From positions 19,959 to 83,958 of the forward strand of contig DUEE01000026.1 of NCBI GenBank assembly GCA_011170285.1: a stretch of DNA of 64,000 nt, read 5' to 3'. Both the position numbers and the translations under genes were made by a program. Source of the DNA: Dehalococcoidia bacterium. Its GTDB lineage: Bacteria; Chloroflexota; Dehalococcoidia; Dehalococcoidales; W498. Of this stretch, positions 7,645-16,928 are shown in pieces (the first letter of the stretch is position 1; each line of letters begins with the position of its first letter). The notes under the pieces are model-generated. The model ran no database searches and was not told the DNA's origin. It saw only the letters and a list, made by a program, of their open reading frames with translations.

Positions 7645-9159
7645 ATGTTAGGCTACTATGTAATGAACGAACAGCGAATAAAACTAAGAGAAAACATATT
7701 ATTCTGGACTCTCCTAGCCTTGGTTTTGTCAGTGTTAATCTATTCTCCCTTACACTATGGATTCATTTATCCCACTGGGGGAGATGATACAGCACACCAC
7801 ATAAGATGCCTGAATAACCTCACCGAAAATTTCGGCTATGTAAAAAACATGGGTTATTATGGTCTTACTCTTCTAACACCTTTTACATATATGGGTCTTT
7901 CTTCCATAACTGTGTTTAGTGTATTCAACTACGCGGTAATACTGGCAGTCTTTGTAACCTTATGGATATTGGTTAGAAGATTTTATGGTCTTGTAGGCGC
8001 AGCTTTAAGTTTCTATATAAGTGTATTTATAGTTATGGGAATCTGGTATTATTTTGATGACGGAACAATCTTTAATATCTTCAATCTGTATGTGGTAGGC
8101 ATTCTAGCTATATTTAGCCTATGTATATGGTTAGAATCAGGTAAATATAAGTGGCTTTTAATCTCAGGATTCTTATTCATTATGACCTCCCTTGTACACA
8201 GTTCTACATACCTATATTTAATGACTTCAATGCTACTATTCATTGCCGGCTTTACTGTCTATCAGTTTATAAAGAAAGATAAAATTATGATAAGGAAAAT
8301 CCTAAGTTTCGGAGCAGTATTTACCCTCTCCATATTGACTGCCTGGTTTACCTGGATGCACAAAGAACTACCAGCACTTGGGGGGAAGATGGTTAGTTCT
8401 ATTACCCAGGGGACACCCACCTTTGTAGCACCTTTCAGCTTACCCTTTTGGATTACCCATTACTTAAACATTGGGGTAATATATTTACTGGCACTAGCCT
8501 TAGTTATTCTGGCAATTATACTAATCAAAGGAAAATCGGAGGATAAAAGAAATATCATAATCAAATTAAACCAGCCCCTTAGTTATATACTACTATCCTT
8601 TATTGTTGTTTTAACCGTTGGTACCTTCACCCTCCTCGGTTATAATTGCGATAGATTTTCCAGAGATTTGGGAACTTTCATAGGTTTTACATCTTCAATA
8701 CTACTGGGAGTAGCCATAACTAACTATAGACTTAAGTTTAAACCTCACTTAATAATCCTCATGATAGGCATTTTACTAATAACAAACATACCAATACATA
8801 GATGGCTGGGAGATTATACGGCACTAAGACCCTGCGATATACAAGCCATTGAGTATCTGAATACTATTCCTTCTAGTCAAGCAGAGGTCCAGGCTCTTCC
8901 CACAGTGGCTCCTTGGATATACCAATTATATACCGATGATAATATAAACTACCAAAGAGTCTATGACCTGGAGGACTATGGAGAGGCAGATTATATACTT
9001 TACAGAAATAACCATATGACATACTTAACGAATACGCTAGGAATAAAGGACCAAATACCCATGGATAGTGATACCCTGGAGCATTTAGAATCAGTGTCAA
9101 AGGTTGCCGAGTTTTATAGTGACAACAATATGATACAGATATACAAAGTTGTGAAATGA
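7645..9159 (+). CDS. Multi-spanning membrane protein, probable GT-C glycosyltransferase
   Basis: 504 aa with about a dozen transmembrane segments and a hydrophilic C-terminal domain of about 110 residues. An early loop reads PTGGDDTAHHIRCLNNL; paired acidic residues in the first outer loop are a hallmark of GT-C enzymes. No closer family is recognised. The track starts at ATG 7645; ATG 7663 (MNEQRIKL) is an alternative, and neither has a strong Shine-Dalgarno. Visibly lower GC than its neighbours (many ATA and TTA codons) suggests different ancestry from the housekeeping genes. It probably acts with the adjacent glycosyltransferases. Confidence 0.6.
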   Translation: MLGYYVMNEQRIKLRENILFWTLLALVLSVLIYSPLHYGFIYPTGGDDTAHHIRCLNNLTENFGYVKNMGYYGLTLLTPFTYMGLSSITVFSVFNYAVILAVFVTLWILVRRFYGLVGAALSFYISVFIVMGIWYYFDDGTIFNIFNLYVVGILAIFSLCIWLESGKYKWLLISGFLFIMTSLVHSSTYLYLMTSMLLFIAGFTVYQFIKKDKIMIRKILSFGAVFTLSILTAWFTWMHKELPALGGKMVSSITQGTPTFVAPFSLPFWITHYLNIGVIYLLALALVILAIILIKGKSEDKRNIIIKLNQPLSYILLSFIVVLTVGTFTLLGYNCDRFSRDLGTFIGFTSSILLGVAITNYRLKFKPHLIILMIGILLITNIPIHRWLGDYTALRPCDIQAIEYLNTIPSSQAEVQALPTVAPWIYQLYTDDNINYQRVYDLEDYGEADYILYRNNHMTYLTNTLGIKDQIPMDSDTLEHLESVSKVAEFYSDNNMIQIYKVVK

Positions 9160-9330
9160 TAATTTAGTATAATAATAAGTCTTGATTACATATTACTGAT
9201 GTTATTAACTCTAGGAATATCCCACTTATCCTCCTGGCTTTCTGGTAACCATAATATAAGCAGCAGGTTATAACTTACCAGAGCCCCTAGCAATTATGAC
9301 TTAACCTCTCACTATCAATCAAAAGATAAC

Positions 9331-9420
9331 GGCGTCAGAATGACAAAGGTAGGCAGGTGAAGGAGTAAATAGGCTGGTTTGCTAGCCTCGCTATCCTTCT
9401 GAGCTTGCCCGTTTGCCCAG
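9331..9420 (-). pseudogene. Duplicated 3' fragment of the adjacent PMT-type gene
   Basis: About 90 bases match, with one indel and scattered changes, the 3' part of the neighbouring gene at 9694-9784. On the minus strand it reads SKPAYLLLHLPTFVILTPL, against IPAYLLLHLAAFAILTPV in the intact gene. It is a relic of a tandem duplication or of a second PMT-family gene. The rest of 9160-9584 holds nothing I recognise. Confidence 0.6.
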
Positions 9421-9584
9421 ACCGAACCCGCTGGGCTGGAACTAACTGAGCAGGGATTTGAACAAATGACCAACGAGGGGAATCGATTTATCAATGAGGT
9501 TATCGCCACCGGTAGGGTCATTTACAGCCACCATATATGAAACAGAACCAAACTATATAGGCTACGCCACGATAATTGATTTAT

Positions 9585-10853
9585 TTATGTGTTATATTGA
9601 CCTTCTAAAGATGGTGATTTATCACTACTTAGAAAGAAACGGGCGAGGATATAAAGGGCAATACAGGCTGGCACTTTCCACCAGTATGGCACCGGCGTCA
9701 GGATGGCAAAAGCAGCCAGGTGAAGGAGTAAATAGGCTGGTATTGCCAGTCTCGCTATCCTTCTGAATCTGCCCGTCTGCCCAGTCCTTCCAATCTCAGA
9801 TAATTGGGTTAGCCCTAGAGCAAGACCGATACATATCACCCCTATGGTAGGATAAAAGTAGAAAATATAACTGATTCTATCGGTAATAAGGCTGGCTGGT
9901 ATCCAGATTAAGTAGGTGCTGGTAAACCACGATATGCTAAAAACAGCAATACTGCTACCTTTTATTGCCCTGAAGGTTATATACAATACCACAGGAATAA
10001 TAAAAGCCCATATACTCGGGCTGATCATACAGACATAATGAGGGTCTAACCAATAGGTTAGTATCTCAGGGTGTATTATCCAGTCCCAGGGACGGCTGAG
10101 CATTTCTGAGGGATATATGGCAAAGGTAGACAGGCTTGATATCCTCAGCATAGTCCCCGTCTGCACAATAGGATTGAGCAACTTGTGCCAGATAATAAAA
10201 TCAAACAGGGGCATCAGGAGTAAGAATGATACTGGTGCTAATAACATTGAGGTTACAAATTTCCTGGGGCGTACCTTCTTGCTGAAAAACCAGTGTAGCA
10301 ATACCACTGGCAAGGCTAGAGCGCCACTCAGCTTAGCTAGTGCACTCAGCCCGATTGATAGTCCTGAAATTAGATACCGTCCCTTGAGATAAAGCCAAAA
10401 CGAGCCCAGCATGAAAGTTAGGCTGTAGACATCCAACATAGCCACACTAGCCTGAACGAAGCTCAGGTTTTCAACAGACAATAAAAAAGTGGCTAAGAAA
10501 GATACTTTTTTGGATATGCTCAACTGGCGACAAATCAGGTAGAAAAGAACAATACAAATCGTTCCAAAGGCAACTGAAAAAAAACGCCAGCCAAAGGGAT
10601 TATCACCAAACAGGAACATGCCAAAGGCGATGAACAACTTGCCTAGAGGTGGATGTTCTATATGCCATGTTCCCTCGCCCTGTAGAATATGTCTAGCGTC
10701 AGTAACATAGTATTGCTCATCAAAGAGAGGCTCATTGGGCTGCATAATGGTGCTGAAGTGCATAACTAATGTGACCAGCACTAACAGGCAAAGCCCGGTA
10801 TATTCCCATCTGCCTAGTCGCTGCACCAGCTGTTTTACTATTTCCATGCCCAC
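9585..10853 (-). CDS. PMT family (GT39) protein mannosyltransferase-like protein
   Basis: 422-aa membrane glycosyltransferase of the dolichyl-phosphate-mannose-protein mannosyltransferase family, which moves a sugar from a polyprenyl phosphate carrier to acceptors outside the membrane. The first outer loop contains the family signature NEPLFDEQYYVTDARHIL followed by HIEHPPLGKLFIAFG. About ten membrane segments are visible. It overlaps the end of the upstream sugar-phosphate synthase gene by 16 bases, so the two are translationally coupled: that enzyme would make the carrier and this one would use it. Start is GTG 10853, or ATG 10847 two codons later. Confidence 0.85.
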   Translation of the reverse strand: MGMEIVKQLVQRLGRWEYTGLCLLVLVTLVMHFSTIMQPNEPLFDEQYYVTDARHILQGEGTWHIEHPPLGKLFIAFGMFLFGDNPFGWRFFSVAFGTICIVLFYLICRQLSISKKVSFLATFLLSVENLSFVQASVAMLDVYSLTFMLGSFWLYLKGRYLISGLSIGLSALAKLSGALALPVVLLHWFFSKKVRPRKFVTSMLLAPVSFLLLMPLFDFIIWHKLLNPIVQTGTMLRISSLSTFAIYPSEMLSRPWDWIIHPEILTYWLDPHYVCMISPSIWAFIIPVVLYITFRAIKGSSIAVFSISWFTSTYLIWIPASLITDRISYIFYFYPTIGVICIGLALGLTQLSEIGRTGQTGRFRRIARLAIPAYLLLHLAAFAILTPVPYWWKVPACIALYILARFFLSSDKSPSLEGQYNT

Positions 10854-11914
10854 AATATACTAAGGGTGTAGTTCCATAAAGTAGCTGCCACTATTCCGCC
10901 TAGCTCAGAAACAAGATAGAATATCCCCAAGAAATCGGTAAGCAACCAAAGTACCCCCATGTTGACCCCTAAGCCAGCGACACATACTAAATTGTATTTT
11001 AATAGGCGACCGAAGAATGATTTGGCGCCGGGCAAGCGCCGGTCAGGAAAAGTGAAGAAGTCATTAAGGATAAAGTTGGAGATGATAGAGGACTCTATGC
11101 TTATGGCTGCCGATAGAAGGTAAAATAGACCAACAAACTCGGTCAGTAACCAAAGCAGTCCCATGTTAACTAGTATGCCACTTAGCCCAACCAAGCAGAA
11201 CTTGGCGAACCTCACTAGTTCACCCTTTCTCCTCATAAGGCTATATATATGTTTCAGATAATCTATTTGTTGTCGGGCATTTAGTTTGCTTTCTCCCCCA
11301 CTCCTGGTTCTGAAAGTGTAGCCAACTTCGGCTACGCTCTGAAATTCCCCCTCTATGAGTATTTCCAGAAGTATCTTATAACCAGTTGGCTTCAATTCAG
11401 TATTGCCTACTACCCGTCTATTGATCATAAAGAATCCTGATACAGGGTCCTTAACCTTTCTGGTTGAGGGCAGCAGCAGGTGAGCTAGGAATATGGCTCC
11501 CTTTGAGATTATCCTCCTCATTAGCCCCCACCCCTGACAGCCTCCACCTTCTACATAACGACTGGCGATGGCTACATCGGCTCCACTTCCTATTTCTTTA
11601 AGCAGTTGAGGAATAACCTCAGGTGGATGCTGTAAGTCGGCATCCATTACTCCTATTACTTCACTCTTTACATATCCCAATCCATCAACCACGGCTGAGG
11701 CCAAACCTCTCTTATTTTGGCGTATAATTACCTTAACCGGGTATTTAGGTGATAATGCCGCAGCTACCTCAGCGGTGCCATCATTGCTACTATCGTCAAT
11801 GAATATAATTTCATATTCATAGTTGGATAGAGCCTGGTCAATCCGTCTAACCAGAGCAATAATATTATCCCTTTCATTATAGGTCGGTATGATGATAGAG
11901 ACAGCCGTACTCAT
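10838..11914 (-). CDS. Polyprenyl-phosphate glycosyltransferase (GT2, DPM1-like) with GtrA-type membrane domain
   Basis: The N-terminal ~240 residues form a GT2 domain (SIIIPTYNERDNI, IIFIDDSSNDGT, metal-binding DADLQHPPE) like dolichol-phosphate mannose synthase. The C-terminal ~120 residues form a GtrA-like four-helix membrane domain built of two similar halves (FCLVGLSGILVNMGLLWLLT and LVCVAGLGVNMGVLWLLT). The product loads a sugar on polyprenyl phosphate at the membrane. The track starts at 11998; ATG 11914 (MSTAVSIIIPTYNE) is preferred because the family begins there and GGGAG lies upstream. The gene overlaps the PMT-type gene that follows. Confidence 0.88.
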   Translation of the reverse strand: MSTAVSIIIPTYNERDNIIALVRRIDQALSNYEYEIIFIDDSSNDGTAEVAAALSPKYPVKVIIRQNKRGLASAVVDGLGYVKSEVIGVMDADLQHPPEVIPQLLKEIGSGADVAIASRYVEGGGCQGWGLMRRIISKGAIFLAHLLLPSTRKVKDPVSGFFMINRRVVGNTELKPTGYKILLEILIEGEFQSVAEVGYTFRTRSGGESKLNARQQIDYLKHIYSLMRRKGELVRFAKFCLVGLSGILVNMGLLWLLTEFVGLFYLLSAAISIESSIISNFILNDFFTFPDRRLPGAKSFFGRLLKYNLVCVAGLGVNMGVLWLLTDFLGIFYLVSELGGIVAATLWNYTLSILWAWK

Positions 11915-12175
11915 TAAGCGATAACTCCCATAATACCTGTATATCCCATTCCCCTGTGTTAAATTAGGGTTGCTGGGAAATTCTACCACAATTAGCATAC
12001 TTTATGTGAAGGAATAAGAAGAAAAAGGAATAAGCGGATTTAGCTTTCTAATATACAAAGGTAGTGTTTCGGAACTAGTGGAGAAAGAATACTACAAAGG
12101 ACAGAAATTGGCTATGGTAAACCTGGGGTTACGCTTGGAGGAACTAAGCAACCAACTACTGGAGTAGTTTGCTCG

Positions 12176-12280
12176 CGAGGGAACAAGATTATCGCTGAGC
12201 ATATCCATAGAGGTGAAAGTAGCCTGCTCCTGGAAGAGACGATTCCTCAACTCTATATTGAGGGATTATCTACACGGGAT
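12176..12280 (+). pseudogene. Transposase remnant (IS256-like)
   Basis: A 35-codon stretch reads ...LLLEETIPQLYIEGLSTRD, which matches the conserved segment before the catalytic region in IS256/Mutator-type transposases; compare ESFLAGVSTRRVREVL in the intact copy at 33266-34456. The frame is broken on both sides. It belongs to the poorly conserved stretch 12000-13480. The rest of 12000-12485 shows no clear gene. Confidence 0.45.
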
Positions 12281-12485
12281 TCTGAAAAGGGCTCTCAGTC
12301 CGCTGCGGGCTCGGCAGTGTCCTTAAAAGGGATGTCCCCAGTAGCGTACTCCCATTGTAGTGATACAACCATAATTAATTTTCGCGGACCAGTCTCATTT
12401 TCATCGATTCAGGTGGTCTAGCCCAAATTTAGCCCCCTTGGCTTTTCTGGTAATTCAGGTGCTCTGACCCTGGATTTCATGATTA

Positions 12486-12562
12486 TGGTCGGGGTGAGAG
12501 GATTTGAACCTCCGACCACCTGAACCCCATTCAGGTGCGCTACCTGGCTGCGCTACACCCCG
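12486..12562 (-). tRNA. tRNA-Pro (anticodon GGG)
   Basis: The minus strand folds as a full cloverleaf: acceptor CGGGGTG/CACCCCG, D-arm with AGCGCAG...GGTAGCGC, anticodon stem CCTGA/TCAGG with loop ATGGGGT, and T-arm GGTTCAAATCC. The anticodon is GGG, reading CCC and CCU. The terminal CCA is encoded. It is intact although surrounded by decayed genes. Confidence 0.95.
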
Positions 12563-12718
12563 ATTTGCCTTGGCTTTCTTTCCAGCATATTAGCATACTT
12601 TTTCCCAGGGAGCAATAGTTATTCCTTGTACCCAATATGCTATTTCGCATCCTGCTCATTAGCCAACTCTGCTCTTTCCGAACATTTGTGAGCTGGTTTC
12701 ACCTACTTCGGTCTTCGC

Positions 12719-13369
12719 CTACCTCGAAAGGCTTTGCGTGTGTTGGTTGTAGCCTCTCTCGTTTTCGGGTAAGATGTCCTTCAGTAGTAGAGTCTGTCCC
12801 GTTTGTATAGCAATAAATCCGTATTTTTTCGGATGTGGTCAATGGCTTTATTTAATTGCTCCAATCTCTAGACCGAGGAATCCAGCATGTCTAATTGTTT
12901 GCCCGTCTCAATTAGGTTTAATACCCCGATACCGATGAGGCGAACCGGTTGCTTCCCCGTCAATAGTGCTTTGCTTCTCTATCATAAATGACTTTGAGTA
13001 TGATGCAGAAGCTTATCAGAGGCACTAAAATGGCTTCTGAGGGCATCCAGTAGTATACTAGATGGTTTATAATATAGTAATTACACCAAGCCGTTTATAA
13101 TTCGTTCCGTTTTTTACCTATTCTCGGTAGTTCAGCTATGGGCGATGGTGCCAGAAAGGGTGAAAAGTCAGCCAGGATAACCATGAAGCATGGCTATACT
13201 TGGAAAAACTACTCTCTATAAAGTTGGCTTGGGGATAGAGGCGGCAGACAGTAATAAGTGGCATACCATCACGCAAGCCAAAGACTCTGGCTTCGTATGA
13301 GGCAGAGGCAAACCCTGACATAATCACCACAACCTTGACATGCAGACGGATGAAACATGGGTATATCAT
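12719..13369 (-). pseudogene. dinB: DNA polymerase IV pseudogene
   Basis: Remains of a Y-family polymerase read on the minus strand. The track ORF 13136-13369 carries an N-terminal part (SASYEARVFGLRDGMPL, then VCRLYPQANFIESSFSKYS), matching the DinB region where damaged templates are accommodated. A C-terminal piece near 12955-12740 reads KQPVRLIGIGVLNLIETGKQ then RLEQLNKAIDHIRKKYGF, the little-finger domain, interrupted by an in-frame TAG and a one-base frameshift. The central catalytic part is missing. It is clearly non-functional. Nothing else was recognised between 12563 and 13481. Confidence 0.75.
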
Positions 13370-13481
13370 AGGGTTCTTCTTGCTTAATTAGTTTATGAGA
13401 GCATACCTGTGCGGCAAGACAGATTCCTTTATTGTACTTTTCGGGGTGGCAATTATAAGGGTTTACTAGAGCTTGCAGGTA

Positions 13482-13637
13482 TTAGTCCTTAGCTTGTCTC
13501 TTCTTTTTGATTTTCTCTAGTTCTTCCTCTAGCTCCTCAAGTTCGTGCCACATTGAAGGCGGTGCAGAATGAGCAGGCCATCGCCCTTTCAGGTCGGCTA
13601 ACTTCGCCTCAATCTCTTTTTGTCTATCAATATCAAT
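13482..13637 (-). CDS. Small charged coiled-coil-like protein, non-canonical start
   Basis: A 51-residue frame too short for the ORF track: IDIDRQKEIEAKLADLKG, then RWPAHSAPPSMWHELEELEE and a lysine-rich tail. The composition and heptad-like charged helix look genuine. It begins three bases after the DUF951 stop codon. No ATG, GTG or TTG occurs in frame between that stop and the protein-like sequence; the first plausible initiator is ATT (13637-13635), with a G-rich stretch (GAGGGGGTGG) upstream. Either ATT is used, or translation is coupled to DUF951, or the start has been lost. Function unknown. Confidence 0.5.
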   Translation of the reverse strand: MDIDRQKEIEAKLADLKGRWPAHSAPPSMWHELEELEEELEKIKKKRQAKD

Positions 13638-13640
13638 AGC

Positions 13641-13835
13641 TTAGCCACCCCCTCGAGAAATAAAGGATTTAACTCTACGCTCAAAGACACTGCGCTCAAG
13701 AAGGACATGGCGCTGGCATTTAAGACATTTAATCCCTATATCAGCCCCAAGTCTGACCACCTGCCACTCATAGCCGCCACAGGGGTGCTTCTTCTTAAGG
13801 CAAACTACATCCCCCAGCCTTATATCCATTACCAT
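13641..13835 (-). CDS. DUF951 family protein
   Basis: 64-residue conserved protein. The family signature is plain: [33 protein letters not shown] and a CxxC ([16 protein letters not shown]). It folds as a small OB-like or zinc-binding unit in known members, and its role is unknown. The track extends it upstream through the end of pyrF to 13994, but family length and a Shine-Dalgarno (GAGG, eight bases before) favour ATG 13835. It lies 10 bases after pyrF on the same strand, an arrangement suggesting one transcript. Confidence 0.85.
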   Translation of the reverse strand: MVMDIRLGDVVCLKKKHPCGGYEWQVVRLGADIGIKCLKCQRHVLLERSVFERRVKSFISRGGG

Positions 13836-13845
13836 TCTTTTTACC

Positions 13846-14658
13846 TCAAAGGATGGACCGATAGTAGTTAATTTGTTCTTGTATTGATAAGGCAACACGC
13901 CGGGCTGCCTGGTCGAAATCCTTTTGTCGTGAGGCATATATAATTTTCCTTGACGAGCTAATAATGGCCTTTTCTCCCTGGCTATTAACCCCAAAGCGAA
14001 CCGTTGATGCTAGGTCTCCCTCTTGGGCACCGATGCCTGGGATTAACAGGAGCATATCAGGGTGATTCTGTCTAATCAGCCTTAATTCTTCAGGGTAGGT
14101 AGCGCCAACAACTAACCCTATGTTGCCGTGTGTATTCCACTGCCTGGCTTTTAGGGCTACTATTTCAAACAATGGACGGTAGTTACCCTGTTCTTCAAGG
14201 CACAGAGACTGGAAATCAATAGCACCAGCGTTTGATGTCCGGCACAGGATAAATATCCCTTTATCACTGTACTCTATAAAGGGCTCTATTGAATCAAAGC
14301 CCAGGTAGGGATTCACCGTAGCTGCATCAAAGTTTAAGTTGGAAAAAATAGCTCTGGCATAAGCTTTAGCTGTGTTACCTATATCGCCCCGCTTAGCGTC
14401 TCCTATTACCGGTATATCATCTGGTATATGTTTAATGGTGCGCTTCAGGGCATCAAGTCCTTTAATATCTAGAACTTCGTAGAAGGCAAGATTAAGTTTA
14501 TAGGCGCATACCAAATCGGAAGTAGCATCAATGATTGCCTTATTGAATTCAAAAACACCTACTTTATCAGGCATTAGCTTCAGGTCGGGGTCAAGCCCAA
14601 CGCAGAGCAAGCTCCTATTCTTCCTGCCGGCGGCCATCAATTTTTCAGTAAAATTCAC
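13846..14658 (-). CDS. pyrF: Orotidine 5'-phosphate decarboxylase (type 2)
   Basis: Last step of UMP synthesis, decarboxylating OMP to UMP. The 270-aa length and the opening [14 protein letters not shown] are typical of the longer type-2 enzymes. The catalytic Asp-Lys-Asp array is seen in [21 protein letters not shown], and the phosphate loop in [11 protein letters not shown]. The start codon is GTG at 14658, supported by AGGGGG a few bases upstream. It heads an apparent operon pyrF-DUF951-small ORF and is divergent from folC. Confidence 0.95.
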   Translation of the reverse strand: MNFTEKLMAAGRKNRSLLCVGLDPDLKLMPDKVGVFEFNKAIIDATSDLVCAYKLNLAFYEVLDIKGLDALKRTIKHIPDDIPVIGDAKRGDIGNTAKAYARAIFSNLNFDAATVNPYLGFDSIEPFIEYSDKGIFILCRTSNAGAIDFQSLCLEEQGNYRPLFEIVALKARQWNTHGNIGLVVGATYPEELRLIRQNHPDMLLLIPGIGAQEGDLASTVRFGVNSQGEKAIISSSRKIIYASRQKDFDQAARRVALSIQEQINYYRSIL

Positions 14659-14775
14659 ATTGCCCCCTGAGGTTGATAATATCAGCCGTCATAAACAATT
14701 TCAAGTATATCCTCTCGGGGTTGTATAGCAACCTCTTTCTTACCACCCTAGATAAGTAAACACTCTCTGTTTTTC

Positions 14776-14805
14776 TTGTTGACCTTCAATCAGCGGTGAT
14801 ATAAT
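14776..14805 (+). promoter_or_regulatory. Probable folC promoter
   Basis: TATAAT (14800-14805) with TTGTTG 18 bases upstream (14776-14781); an overlapping TTGACC would give a 15-base spacer. The element lies 24 bases before the folC start in the divergent gap with pyrF. Confidence 0.5.
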
Positions 14806-14829
14806 TGTCGTAGTGGAGGGTCGTCAGGA

Positions 14830-16218
14830 ATGAATTATCAAGAAGCATTAGATTATATATTGAGCTATCCTGACTATGAAAAGGTACCGATGCCACACGA
14901 GGCAGCCAACTATGACCTGAGGCGTGTGGACGAGCTGTTGGCTCGGTTAGGCAATCCCCACCTGAAAGCTAGGTCAGTTCATATTACCGGTACCAATGGT
15001 AAAGGAAGCACAGCGGCTATAGTTGCCTCAGCTCTTACTGCTGCTGGTTATACTACCGGGCTTTATACTTCACCACACCTTAATGACTTGAGAGAGCGCA
15101 TGAGGGTTGGCACAGAATTAATCTCTGAGGAAGAGTATGTTGCTCTGGTGGAGAGACTAAAGCCTGAGGCTCAGGCGGTAAACCAGAAGGCTACTTATGG
15201 TGAGTTGACTACTTTTGAGCTGTTAACAACACTAGCCTTTAACCACTTCAACTTAAAGAGAGTGGACTTTCAGGTACTGGAGGTAGGGATGGGGGGGAAG
15301 TTTGATGCCACCAATGTAATCAATCCTGAGGTGTGCATTATCACTTCTATTAGCCTTGACCACACCGAGGTATTAGGTAATTCGCTGGCTGAAATCGCTG
15401 CTGAAAAAGCTGGCATTATCAAGTCTGGTAGCGTTGTAGTAACCTCCCCTCAGCCTGATGAGGTGGCTCAAGTAATAGACGAAACCTGCCAAAAATGTGG
15501 GGCAGAGTTAATTAGGGTGGGTAGTGATATTACCTGGCATTGCCGTGGATTTGATTTGAATAGGCAGCTATTTCAGGTAAGGGGAATATTGGGTAACTAT
15601 GAATTATCTATTCCGCTTCTTGGTTACCACCAGTTAGACAATGCTGCTACCGCGGTGGCTGCTCTGGAAGTTTTAACTAGAAATGGCTGTAATATTTCCA
15701 AAGATAGTATCACTGACGGTTTAGCGCAAGTAAGCTGGCCAGGTCGATTCCAGATTATCAGTCATCATCCCCTTCTGGTGGTTGACGGAGCCATGAATGT
15801 TGAGGGAGTCCGGAGGCTGAAACAGTCCCTAGTGCAATACTTCGGGTCGCTTATTAGATTGGAGAGGCAAAGTTCCGTTAACAACAATGACTCCCAGGCT
15901 ATTTTGGTTATAGGGGCATCGTTGGATAAGGATATAGCTGGTATTGTCTCAGAATTAGTGCCCCTTTTTGATAAGGTTATTGTTACCCATTCTCGCCATC
16001 CTCGGGCTATGGCACCGGTATCTATTGTGGCCGAATTTACGAAGTACGGAGTTAAGCCGAAAGTAGTAGATGATGTTGCCCAGGCACTATCCTTGGCTCT
16101 GACTCTAGCTGGGGAGAGAGACATCATCTGTGTTACCGGGTCACTGTTTGTGGTAGGGGAGGCGATTGAGCAGGCGAACAGGCTGTGTTTAACAGATGGC
16201 AACAGAGTTGGTAAATGA
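14830..16218 (+). CDS. folC: Folylpolyglutamate synthase / dihydrofolate synthase
   Basis: ATP-dependent ligase of the Mur ligase superfamily that adds glutamate to folates and may also make dihydrofolate. Visible: P-loop ITGTNGKGST, TTGLYTSPHLNDLRERM (folate-binding loop), and the central-domain motif SLDHTEVLGNSLAEIAAEKAGIIK. The C-terminal domain has DGAMNVEG where the family usually has DGAHN, so the conserved histidine is replaced by methionine. Start is ATG 14830 with GGAGGG upstream. Polyglutamated folates matter here because the window encodes a tetrahydrofolate-linked methyltransferase system and glyA. Confidence 0.93.
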   Translation: MNYQEALDYILSYPDYEKVPMPHEAANYDLRRVDELLARLGNPHLKARSVHITGTNGKGSTAAIVASALTAAGYTTGLYTSPHLNDLRERMRVGTELISEEEYVALVERLKPEAQAVNQKATYGELTTFELLTTLAFNHFNLKRVDFQVLEVGMGGKFDATNVINPEVCIITSISLDHTEVLGNSLAEIAAEKAGIIKSGSVVVTSPQPDEVAQVIDETCQKCGAELIRVGSDITWHCRGFDLNRQLFQVRGILGNYELSIPLLGYHQLDNAATAVAALEVLTRNGCNISKDSITDGLAQVSWPGRFQIISHHPLLVVDGAMNVEGVRRLKQSLVQYFGSLIRLERQSSVNNNDSQAILVIGASLDKDIAGIVSELVPLFDKVIVTHSRHPRAMAPVSIVAEFTKYGVKPKVVDDVAQALSLALTLAGERDIICVTGSLFVVGEAIEQANRLCLTDGNRVGK

Positions 16219-16313
16219 GTATCTTAATATAGTTCGGTATCAATTGGATTTCTGGAAATAGTAACCGACCCCGGGTTCAGTCATAATTTACTTGGGTAGG
16301 GAGGGGGCTGGTT

Positions 16314-16928
16314 CTATCTACTGGCGCAGATGCGCACATAGTCCAGGTCATCGGTATACTCCCAGCCCCGTACCTTTTCCAACAGTTGTTTGTGAGTAAG
16401 AATATGGACAGCATTATCTACCAGGACGGCAAACAGGCGAAACTCTATAGGGGTCAGCTTAACCCGTTCTCCATTTACCATAATCTTCCGCTCAGCGATA
16501 TCCACAGTAAGGTAGTCATCGCTATAGGTGGTCTCCTTCTGTGAACCCACTGTAGAGGGTGACTCAGCGCGGCGTAGCACTGCCCATACCCTGGCTATCA
16601 GTTCTCTATTTCCTACTGGCTTAGTAAGATAATCATCAGCGCCATAGTCAAGCCCACGCAGTATGTCATCCTCGGTGTTCTGCTCGCCAGTAAGCATGAT
16701 AATGGGTGTATCAGACATGTCACGGATGCGTTGACATGTCTGCCAGCCGTCCATCCCAGGCATTACCACATCCAAAAGCACTAGGTCGAGATTATGGGTA
16801 AACAGGAGCCACAGTGCTTTCTGACCATTACTCGCCTGGAGCACTTCATATTTCTTCTCAGCAAGAACCTGGTCAACTAGTCTAACAAAGGTGGGGTCAT
16901 CATCCACGACGAGTATCTTCTTCCCCAT
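16314..16928 (-). CDS. OmpR/PhoB-type response regulator with truncated DNA-binding domain
   Basis: Receiver domain at about residues 4-115 is complete: ILVVDDDPTF (acidic pocket), phospho-acceptor in LVLLDVVMPGMDGW, switch Thr in IIMLTGEQ, and Lys in YLTKPVG. A winged-helix output domain follows (LTPIEFRLFAVLVDNAVHIL, then EYTDDLDYVRICASR) but stops about 25 residues early, lacking the last strand or wing normally reading HLRRKLE...GYRF. DNA binding may be impaired. ATG 16928 with GAGGA upstream is preferred to the GTG at 16952. No histidine kinase lies nearby, so it is an orphan regulator. Confidence 0.85.
   Translation of the reverse strand: MGKKILVVDDDPTFVRLVDQVLAEKKYEVLQASNGQKALWLLFTHNLDLVLLDVVMPGMDGWQTCQRIRDMSDTPIIMLTGEQNTEDDILRGLDYGADDYLTKPVGNRELIARVWAVLRRAESPSTVGSQKETTYSDDYLTVDIAERKIMVNGERVKLTPIEFRLFAVLVDNAVHILTHKQLLEKVRGWEYTDDLDYVRICASR

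Noticed and set aside
12486-12562. Integration (att) site at tRNA-Pro
   Set aside because: No direct repeat of the tRNA 3' end and no intact integrase were found nearby.
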